Shown in pieces: positions 40,166 through 47,271 of a stretch of DNA of 64,000 bases (positions are counted from its first letter, which is position 1; each line of letters starts with the position of its first letter). Origin of the DNA: a virus; the IMG/VR virus record IMGVR_UViG_3300021170_000010, positions 38,900 through 102,899 of that record. One strand, 5' to 3'. A program made the position numbers and the translations under genes. The notes beneath the pieces are model-generated. The model was not told where the DNA came from. It ran no database searches and worked only from the letters and a program-made list of their open reading frames with translations.

Positions 40166-42475
40166 ATGAACGCGCTATATAAAATTATCGTCAGCATCCT
40201 CCTGGCAGCCTGTACCGCGTGGTGTCAGGATACCCTGACGACCGTATCCGAAGTGATCCACGACGGAGCCGGAAATCCAGTCAGCGGTTCCTGCACGTTC
40301 CGCGCGGCTACAGGAAGATTCCTCGGAGCAGCGCAGGACCAGATAATCGGCGAGCCGGTTACCGTGAAGTTCAAGAGCGGAGCGTTCTTCGCGAAGATCG
40401 TTCCGACGGATACGGGAGTACCGGTAGGGCAGTATTATGCCGCATCGTGCGTCTCCGATACGCGCGGATGGAGCAAGACCGGAATCTGGCTCGTGCCTAC
40501 CTCGTCTACGCCGGTGACGTGGAATTCGATATGGGGAACGACGCCTCCGAATCCGTCTGCCATGATTCCGCCGTCTCAGGTAGTCTCTGCTGGAATCGGA
40601 GCCGGAACGTTCTGCTTCCTATCAGTGAACGGAACGGTCGGATGGAATCCATGCCCGAACACAAGCGCCGCGAATTATAACTTTACGCCGCAGACTCCGG
40701 GCGGAACGCTAACGTCCGGAATAACGAACACGATCTCTCTTCCTCTCGGATGCCCGCTCGGAGTTTCTGGAACTGACGTAGCGCACTACGTATACCTTTC
40801 TAACGGTACCGGGACTGCGGAAGCCACTCCGATAACCGGCGGGACCTGCACCAGTGGAGCGCCATCCGGAACGATCACCGTAACGCCTGCTAACAACCAC
40901 AGCGGAGCGTGGACGGTCGGTAGCGCATCAGTCGGTATTCAGGAGGCCATAAACTCCGCTATAGTCGGCTCTATCGTCCCCGTTCCTCCTGGAGCGTACA
41001 CCGTCTCTCCGATCACGATATCGAGTAAGATCAATCTCTCGCTTTCGTCCGGAGCGGTCCTGACGCTGCGGAACAATAGCAACTTCCCGGTTATAACGAT
41101 AACCGCTGGCGGATCTTCGATATCTGGCGGGGAGATCAACGGAAACGGAACCAATAATACGTCTCCGCCGACCATCGGAAACGACGGCGTGGCCGTCAAC
41201 GGGGCCTCTAAGGTCGAAGTCTCCGGAATCTATATTCACAATTGCGCTAATGCCGGAGTACTTCTGACCGGCGCTACCACTGAATCAAGCGTTCACGATA
41301 ATCACTTTTCGGCTAACGGGATGCCAGCGTGGATGAGCGGTTCCGGAGTAGCGCAGAACGTAATCCGAAACAATACATCGAACGGCGACGTCGATGGAAT
41401 CTACGCGAACTCCGCTGGCCGGAACATAATCGCGTCGAACATCATAGAGAACACGACCGGCCCGTGGCCGTCTCCGGATAACGCAGGTTGCATATACTTT
41501 GATACGGCTCAGACCGTAACCGGAAATACTCTCACGAACTGCGGCAACAAAGGTATAACTAACTTTTTCGCAACGAACTGCACGATCACGAATAACGTCA
41601 TCCTGAATTCTGGCGCGTTGGCTACTTCGGTCTATCGCGGTACCGCCATCGAGATTAACGACGGCAATAGCTGCGTGATCCAGGGGAACTTTATTAGGTC
41701 TCCATCGGGAGCCGGTATCCTGATTCTAGATACGATAAACGCGGTCGTCACGTCGAATCGAATCGAGAACGCAGGCCAATGGTGTCCGGCTCATTTAAGT
41801 GAATCGCAGCCGCAGGTGTGCAGTGCCATCGCTATGTTCTGGGAATCGCAGAGCCCGTCTGTGGCCAGTACGGCGAACAACACAATCGCCCTTAACGTCT
41901 TTACCGGAGCCGCCGTATATGGCATTCGCGAGGACGACTTCAATTCGCCCGTTCAGCAGGCTCACTTCCTGACGAATACCTACCTCGGCAATTACGGGTT
42001 CGCCAGCGGAACGACGGATCTTTCTCTCGCTCCGAATACGACGGCCATAGTGGCCTGCAACAACCTGAACGCCATCTACGGTAGCGTCGGGTGTAGTTTA
42101 TTGAATCCAGTCTTCAGCGGCCTTACGGTGGCGACCGGTAATATGGAAGTGCAGACGATACCAGTCGCGACATTTAAAGTAGGCACCGGCCCTAACGGTG
42201 GAAACGCTGATGGCATCCTGATGAAGTGGGACAACGGACCACACAACGGCTACACGGACGTAAGCGGCCCGTTCATTGGTCTGCGTCCCTGGATCATCAC
42301 GGACCAATCGACCAGTTGGAACGGCTGCGTGCAATACGAAGGCACCGGCAGTCCGAACGGCGTCGTCACCGGAAACCCCTGCGACCGGTACTGGAACAAG
42401 TCCGGCGGATCGGGAACGACCATGTACGTGAAGGAATCCGGTACGGCGTCGAATACTGGATGGGTCGGGAAGTAG
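40166..42475 (+). CDS. Right-handed beta-helix tailspike with lipoprotein-like signal
   Basis: 769 residues. Residues 1-16 end in LLAAC, a lipobox, and continue AWCQD; either lipidation at Cys16 or Sec cleavage is possible. Residues 30-110 are a beta domain (VSEVIHDGAGNPVSGSCTF). About 250-600 are PbH1-type beta-helix coils (repeats such as NVIRNNTSNGDVDGIY, TITNNVILNSG). The C-terminal 125 residues differ in codon use and may be a swapped domain. Such spikes bind or cut host glycans. Confidence 0.75.
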   Translation: MNALYKIIVSILLAACTAWCQDTLTTVSEVIHDGAGNPVSGSCTFRAATGRFLGAAQDQIIGEPVTVKFKSGAFFAKIVPTDTGVPVGQYYAASCVSDTRGWSKTGIWLVPTSSTPVTWNSIWGTTPPNPSAMIPPSQVVSAGIGAGTFCFLSVNGTVGWNPCPNTSAANYNFTPQTPGGTLTSGITNTISLPLGCPLGVSGTDVAHYVYLSNGTGTAEATPITGGTCTSGAPSGTITVTPANNHSGAWTVGSASVGIQEAINSAIVGSIVPVPPGAYTVSPITISSKINLSLSSGAVLTLRNNSNFPVITITAGGSSISGGEINGNGTNNTSPPTIGNDGVAVNGASKVEVSGIYIHNCANAGVLLTGATTESSVHDNHFSANGMPAWMSGSGVAQNVIRNNTSNGDVDGIYANSAGRNIIASNIIENTTGPWPSPDNAGCIYFDTAQTVTGNTLTNCGNKGITNFFATNCTITNNVILNSGALATSVYRGTAIEINDGNSCVIQGNFIRSPSGAGILILDTINAVVTSNRIENAGQWCPAHLSESQPQVCSAIAMFWESQSPSVASTANNTIALNVFTGAAVYGIREDDFNSPVQQAHFLTNTYLGNYGFASGTTDLSLAPNTTAIVACNNLNAIYGSVGCSLLNPVFSGLTVATGNMEVQTIPVATFKVGTGPNGGNADGILMKWDNGPHNGYTDVSGPFIGLRPWIITDQSTSWNGCVQYEGTGSPNGVVTGNPCDRYWNKSGGSGTTMYVKESGTASNTGWVGK

Positions 42476-42482
42476 CGTAGGC

Positions 42483-43322
42483 ATGCCTTCTCTCGATAAG
42501 ATCCACGCGCAGCAATCCGCGTATCAGGACGCGATGGTCCGCGCGTTCGAAGAGCATCTACGCGCCATAGTCACGGCTTCTCAGGCGAGCGTAACGGCGA
42601 AACTACAGCACGATCTCGTGATCGAAGACGGCATAATCCAGCAGACTCCGGGGAATCTTAAACTCATCAGGAATCTGAATAATCTTCTCGTTAAGGAGAT
42701 GAAGAAGCGCGGATTAAAGACGCTTCTGAACGCCTATGCCGGAGAGTTTCCGCAGCAGCTTCAGTTCTTCGATCAGACGCTGGAGTACCTCTCAGAGCAA
42801 ATGGATACTCCGCTTCCGAAGATCAAGTTCACCGGAGCCGACATAAGCGTCATGTCGAGCTTCCAGGCGAACGCGGTATCGAGTCTTGAAACGGCTATGG
42901 AGACGGCGGCTGCGGCAGTAATGACGCGCGGTATGTTGAGCGTCGGCGGCCTACGCTTCGGAGAGCTGGTAGAAACGCTCGGTAAGCGCCTCGACGTTGG
43001 AATCGCTCAGGCGCGAACGATAGCCGATACCGGAATGAGTGTGTTCTACCGGACGGCGACGGATCGCGGATATCGGGCTATCGAGGCTTCGTTTGGAAAG
43101 ACCGTAGTGAAGTATAAGTATAGCGGTCCGAACGACGTACTGACGCGTCCGTTCTGCGTTCATCTTCTCGCGGTCGATAAAGCGTATACGCGAGAGCAGA
43201 TCGACAAGATGAGCAACGGTCAACTCCCGAACGTCTTCATCAGTGGCGGTGGTTGGAACTGCCGCCATAATTTCCTCCTCGACGTAAGCGAACTAGAAGT
43301 TATGGCTGCGGAGGCCGCATGA
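42483..43322 (+). CDS. Minor head protein, Mu gpF/SPP1 gp7-like
   Basis: 279 residues. The C-terminal third, KYSGPNDVLTRPFCVHLLAV then GQLPNVFISGGGWNCRHNF, is the signature of the head-morphogenesis family (R-P-F-C...G-G-x-N-C-R-H). The N-terminal part is helical. These proteins sit with the portal inside the head. Confidence 0.8.
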   Translation: MPSLDKIHAQQSAYQDAMVRAFEEHLRAIVTASQASVTAKLQHDLVIEDGIIQQTPGNLKLIRNLNNLLVKEMKKRGLKTLLNAYAGEFPQQLQFFDQTLEYLSEQMDTPLPKIKFTGADISVMSSFQANAVSSLETAMETAAAAVMTRGMLSVGGLRFGELVETLGKRLDVGIAQARTIADTGMSVFYRTATDRGYRAIEASFGKTVVKYKYSGPNDVLTRPFCVHLLAVDKAYTREQIDKMSNGQLPNVFISGGGWNCRHNFLLDVSELEVMAAEAA

Positions 43323-43549
43323 CGCCGATTCCGGAAGGAATCAAGAAAGAGCGTACTCCTTCTGAGACTCTTATAGCCGCACTAGAAGACTTCGGAGAAT
43401 CCGAACCTCAGATGTGCGTGATTATCTGGACGAGTGACAACGGTGATATAAATTGGAGTACTTCGACGCGCAATCGGTCTCCGATAGTCGGAATGCTAGA
43501 GACGGTGAAGCATTTGATCCTGAAACGTATGGAAGACGACCATGCCTAG
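43319..43549 (+). CDS. Hypothetical protein, 76 aa
   Basis: ATGA-coupled to the minor head gene. MTPIPEGIKKERTPSETLIA and CVIIWTSDNGDINWSTSTR give a small alpha/beta protein of the kind often found in phage genomes. Overlaps the next gene by 8 bases. Confidence 0.6.
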   Translation: MTPIPEGIKKERTPSETLIAALEDFGESEPQMCVIIWTSDNGDINWSTSTRNRSPIVGMLETVKHLILKRMEDDHA

Positions 43550-44321
43550 CGGCGCGACGTTCACTACTCCCGGAGGCGGAAACGCGGCTATATCAATCCG
43601 ACAGGAAGTTCACGCGCTTATGACCGTAACGGCTGGAGATATGCTCTACGTCGGACAGGCATACCGCGCTCGGATCGTGAAGCGTACGCTCCAGGGGACC
43701 GACGTCAATGGAGTACCGTTTGCCGCGTACTCGCAGAAAGGTCCCTACTACTTCTACCCGAATAGGGAAGTCGGAGCCGCTCACGGACCGAAGGCCACGG
43801 CTAGCAGCCGCAAGGCTCGTGCGACGGCTGCGAAAGGTAGACAACGGCTCGCTAAGGGCCAAAGAACGCCCTACGGTATCCGCTACGCCAGCTACGGGGC
43901 AGCTAAGGCGGCTCACGGAGTCGGAAACGTCAACCTCTACGGCATGGAGCAGCATACGCACATGCTTGATACGATTATGGTGCGCGCCGGAGGTTCGGAG
44001 TTGCCGCCCAGTTCCGGCGGCGCGGACTTCGGAAGTGAGTTCTCTTCGTTCGAAGCGAATACTCCGGAGAACAATCTGGCCATCGGATTCTACGGCCCTG
44101 AGGCGGAACGCGCGCGCGGAAATAATGAAGGCGTTCCGAAGGTCAATCTTCCGAAGCGGGAATTCTTCGCTCTTAACGACATGGACCTGCGCGTCGGAGA
44201 GCGGGCGATAGGGCAGAGGATGATGTCGCGCGCGCAGGCCGGATCATCCGGGGCATCTCCCGCGTCGAACGTGGCGCAATATCAGAGCGGTCCGATAACG
44301 ATAGACGACGTGGGATTCTAA
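43542..44321 (+). CDS. Head-tail/virion morphogenesis protein, 259 aa
   Basis: The N-terminal 80 residues (GDMLYVGQAYRARIVKRTLQ then GTDVNGVPFAAYS) and the LALNDMDLRV-like end (FFALNDMDLRVGERAIG) resemble gpG/virion-morphogenesis proteins. The centre is basic and disordered (SSRKARATAAKGRQRLAKG). Position between minor head and terminator-like genes fits. Confidence 0.6.
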   Translation: MPSGATFTTPGGGNAAISIRQEVHALMTVTAGDMLYVGQAYRARIVKRTLQGTDVNGVPFAAYSQKGPYYFYPNREVGAAHGPKATASSRKARATAAKGRQRLAKGQRTPYGIRYASYGAAKAAHGVGNVNLYGMEQHTHMLDTIMVRAGGSELPPSSGGADFGSEFSSFEANTPENNLAIGFYGPEAERARGNNEGVPKVNLPKREFFALNDMDLRVGERAIGQRMMSRAQAGSSGASPASNVAQYQSGPITIDDVGF

Positions 44322-44324
44322 CGA

Positions 44325-44891
44325 ATGGCCGACGTCTGCCGCATCGCGCGACAAGCTCTGTTCAATCGGATCTCTGATCAGACGCTTGGGTTCAATGCTA
44401 CGTACGCAGCCGTTCAGCCGGGGTATTTAGACTTCTTTAGCGGAGATCCGGTCGATCCAATCGTCATTGACTTCTCGGCGGGTTCGGTAAATTTCAACTT
44501 CGGACGCGTGCCGCCGGACTTGATCGAAGAAACGTCCGCGTTCACGTATCCGTTTCTAACGATATCAGCAGAGCGGATTCAGCCGTGGGGAACCGGGAAC
44601 CGCGTCCACTACCAGCAGTTTTCCGGCGCGATACAGGGATTCGTTGAAGTCCACGTTTCCTGGGAGCAAGAAGAAGTACGCGACTTCGAAACTCTTCCTG
44701 ACGCCGTGATCGACGCAATGTTCCAGTGCGTGCAGGCTCCGTCCATGAGCCAGCCAAACGTTGCGAATTCCTGGAACACTCTGAACTTCCGGTACGATCT
44801 GAGCGCTCAGAAGACTCCGGTGTTAGCCCTCGGCCAGGGATGGCGCAGGACGATTCTGTTCGCGTGCTCGTTCGAGGCGATGATCGCCTGA
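44325..44891 (+). CDS. Putative tail terminator/neck protein, 188 aa
   Basis: Beta-rich protein with YPFLTISAERIQPWGTGN, IQGFVEVHVSWEQEEVRDFE and a final helix-strand. The pattern of strand, acidic turn and VDAMFQ-like helix matches minor tail or terminator proteins in position. Moderate support only. Confidence 0.5.
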   Translation: MADVCRIARQALFNRISDQTLGFNATYAAVQPGYLDFFSGDPVDPIVIDFSAGSVNFNFGRVPPDLIEETSAFTYPFLTISAERIQPWGTGNRVHYQQFSGAIQGFVEVHVSWEQEEVRDFETLPDAVIDAMFQCVQAPSMSQPNVANSWNTLNFRYDLSAQKTPVLALGQGWRRTILFACSFEAMIA

Positions 44892-44913
44892 AAGGTATAA
44901 GGAGAATCAAAAA

Positions 44914-45240
44914 ATGGTCTATCGTTTCGTTGGTTCGTCCGTCGATCTCGGCGGCAGAATGGTCGAGCGCTTCGGAGAGAAGGTCGAACTCGATGAGGCG
45001 TTCGTGCGCGAACTGGCTGATCGGAACTGCTTCCTGCCGGACGCTGACTTCGCCGCGTGCGGCTTTACTCCGACAGAACTTGAAGCTAACTATTCCACGC
45101 AGCTTCACGTCGGCGCGAAGACGGAGTTCATCGCCAAGCGCGACAAGGCTTGGGCAGCGCTGGCTGCGTATCGGAAAGCGCTAAAGACTCCATCGGCGGA
45201 TGTCGTCGCCCCAATCGTACCCGTAAAGGAAGGTGAATAG
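44914..45240 (+). CDS. Hypothetical protein, 108 aa
   Basis: MVYRFVGSSVDLGGRMVERF opens a short beta unit, then a helical C-terminus with KRDKAWAALAAYRKAL. AAGGAG is 15 bases upstream. Probably a neck or tail component by position. Confidence 0.5.
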   Translation: MVYRFVGSSVDLGGRMVERFGEKVELDEAFVRELADRNCFLPDADFAACGFTPTELEANYSTQLHVGAKTEFIAKRDKAWAALAAYRKALKTPSADVVAPIVPVKEGE

Positions 45241-45242
45241 CC

Positions 45243-46292
45243 ATGGCCGTTTGGTCAGCAAGTCCTCTTGATCGGGTGTTCGTCCAAGCGCAGGCTTCGA
45301 ACACTCCGCGAACCATCACGAACAGCGCCGGAACGTGGACGAACACCGGCTCTATCCTCACGCGCCACCAGAGCCTCACTCTTACGCAGAACAGGCCGAC
45401 GACGACGGCTCCGTATAAAACCGGAACGCGGTCGAACCTCAACGGCATCGCGGGGCGCACGTCCGGCGGATTTACCTGGACCGGTCCGCTGATCCCGAAC
45501 GGCGTGACGTCTACGAATCCAGATCTCGATCCGATGTTCTCTGCTATGTTCGGACAGGTCGGATCTGCCGGAGCGTACACTATGCTCGATACCGGCATCC
45601 TGCCGTTCGCTCTCTTCCGCTTCAATCGTTCCGGCGGATCGAGTCCGGAGCATCAAATCGCGGGCGGATGTATTCCGCAGCGCGTGACGTTCACGTTCGG
45701 CGGCGAGCACATGATGATGAGCGTCGAAGGAAAGTGCGTCGCGATCTGTAGTTCGGCCCAGTTCTCGCAGTATCCGTTCACCGGATTCGATACCGTGTCG
45801 CAGTTCGGCCTGACGACGTTTCCGACGGAGCCGAGTTCCGGCGCTCCGATCACAGTTCACGGCAGCCTGATCAACGGCTTCGGCGGAACGGCGACTATGT
45901 TCACGGTTTCTCCGCTCGGTCTGCGCGGCACGTATTCCATCGTCCTGAATACCGGCCTCGACTTCGCGGAAGATGGGTACCTCGACGGTTATCCGTTTGC
46001 CATTACGTCCGGGCGCAGAACGGCGTCGATCAGTAACATGCACTTCATCGACTCCGACGACACGAACCTGAAGACGCTCAAGGTGAATTCGTTTACGAAG
46101 ACCTCCGGCGACATAGTGATCGTCGTCAACAATATCTCGGGAGCCACCGCGACGTTCACGCTGAAGAGCGTCCAATTGAATCCGTATCAGATCGTCGAGA
46201 ACGGCGGAGCGTTCGACATCAACTTTTCAGAAGCCACGGCCCACGCGAGCGCCATCGGCAACATCGACGACTTCAGCTTGGCGTTTACGTAG
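45243..46292 (+). CDS. Major tail (tube) protein
   Basis: 349 residues, beta-rich and Ser/Thr/Gly-rich: IAGRTSGGFTWTGPLIPNGV, CIPQRVTFTFGGEHMMMSVE and GSLINGFGG. Location directly before the chaperone pair and tape measure is the standard tube-protein position. The repeated sandwich-like segments suggest an added Ig-like domain. Confidence 0.7.
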   Translation: MAVWSASPLDRVFVQAQASNTPRTITNSAGTWTNTGSILTRHQSLTLTQNRPTTTAPYKTGTRSNLNGIAGRTSGGFTWTGPLIPNGVTSTNPDLDPMFSAMFGQVGSAGAYTMLDTGILPFALFRFNRSGGSSPEHQIAGGCIPQRVTFTFGGEHMMMSVEGKCVAICSSAQFSQYPFTGFDTVSQFGLTTFPTEPSSGAPITVHGSLINGFGGTATMFTVSPLGLRGTYSIVLNTGLDFAEDGYLDGYPFAITSGRRTASISNMHFIDSDDTNLKTLKVNSFTKTSGDIVIVVNNISGATATFTLKSVQLNPYQIVENGGAFDINFSEATAHASAIGNIDDFSLAFT

Positions 46293-46307
46293 AAAGAAAG
46301 AGACGGT

Positions 46308-46949
46308 ATGGCATTTTCAGCAGAATACGAGTTCGCTTCAGCGGCAGTTCCTGGATCGAAGATCACGCTCCGCCGCATGGGGTTCGCGCGGCGGACGGAG
46401 GTAGACTTTAAGGCGCTGAAGCTGCGCCAGAGGATGCGCGAGATCGAGCAGGAATATCCTCCGCAGAACGATAGGGAGAAGGAGATATCGCGCCAACTCC
46501 AGGCAGCTATGAAGAAGCTGGAGTATACTCCGGAAGCCGATAAGCTGGCCGTCTATTCTGCCGACGTCGCGCCGCTCGAAGAAGAATTCCGCAACGTCCC
46601 GATATCGGTAGAGATTCGGAAGACTCGCGCCGCGTTCGATCAGGAGTATGCGCTCGTCGATTCGCAGATCCGCTTGATCTGGATTCGAGAAGGATTCGTT
46701 AAGATCGAGGGCGGCGAAGCGGACGGCATGACGGTCGATCAGATCCTCGATTCGGCTCCTCAGGCGCTCTCATTTGAGATCTACGCGGCGCTTCTTTCGG
46801 ACGGGCGATTGACGGGAGAAGAATCAAAAAACTCGCAATCGCATTCCACTTCGGACGCACCGGCGGGTGGGACAAGCGAGAGTACAAGTGCGCCGGGTGC
46901 GTCGAATGGAACAACCGAAACTGCTATACCAAGCACCCAGGCAGCGTAG
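46308..46949 (+). CDS. Tail assembly chaperone, zero-frame product
   Basis: 213 residues: helical middle (KALKLRQRMREIEQEYPP), acidic end of the core (ILDSAPQALSFEIYAALLSD) and a low-complexity Ser/Thr/Gly tail after residue 175. The change occurs at the slippery site A-AAA-AAC (46826-46832), where the -1 frame opens. Lambda-type gpG equivalents have this design and interact with the tape measure. Confidence 0.75.
   Translation: MAFSAEYEFASAAVPGSKITLRRMGFARRTEVDFKALKLRQRMREIEQEYPPQNDREKEISRQLQAAMKKLEYTPEADKLAVYSADVAPLEEEFRNVPISVEIRKTRAAFDQEYALVDSQIRLIWIREGFVKIEGGEADGMTVDQILDSAPQALSFEIYAALLSDGRLTGEESKNSQSHSTSDAPAGGTSESTSAPGASNGTTETAIPSTQAA
46826..46832 (+). promoter_or_regulatory. -1 ribosomal frameshift slippery site
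   Basis: A AAA AAC is read as codons AAA AAC in the zero frame, the canonical -1 heptamer. An SD-like GGGAGAAG lies about 9 bases upstream. Downstream, GACGCACC-GGCG (46854-46865) pairs with CGCC-GGTGCGTC (46891-46894, 46896-46903), 12 bp with one bulge. Confidence 0.8.
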
Positions 46950-47266
46950 CGCCGAAGCGTCAGCAATGGTGGATGCCGCGCTACGAGGTCCGCGTACGCA
47001 AGGCTCGGCGGATGACGCAGGGATGGGACGTGATTCCTACTCCCGCGCCGATCAACGACGGACCAGCTACGGCGGAATGTCCGGTATCACTGATATCTCA
47101 ACGCTCCGTGGAACTAATTCAAGTGGCGTCCGCCATCGTCTCCGGAGAAACGATCAACGCGGACATCGTGGAACTACCCGGTTCCGTAGTTGACGCTCTT
47201 CGAATCATTCAGCGCGAAACAAAGATGGCCGAGAACGCGATAGACGAAGCCGTTCATAACGAGTGA
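46832..47266 (+). CDS. -1 frame extension of the tail chaperone (gpG-T type)
   Basis: From 46832 the -1 frame is open for 144 codons with a domain rather than filler: LAIAFHFGRTGGWDKREYKC then CVEWNN, a CxxC pair, and a helical C-terminus. Joined at residue 175, the fusion is about 319 residues. An internal Met at 46973 could give a short separate protein, but the upstream conserved start argues for frameshifting. Confidence 0.75.
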   Translation, partial: LAIAFHFGRTGGWDKREYKCAGCVEWNNRNCYTKHPGSVAPKRQQWWMPRYEVRVRKARRMTQGWDVIPTPAPINDGPATAECPVSLISQRSVELIQVASAIVSGETINADIVELPGSVVDALRIIQRETKMAENAIDEAVHNE

Positions 47267-47271
47267 TCTAG

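Noticed and set aside
42470-42482. Another copy of the GTAGCGTA promoter motif
   Set aside because: GTAGCGTAGGC here overlaps a stop codon between two co-directional genes with 7 bases of space, and the AT-rich tail is missing.
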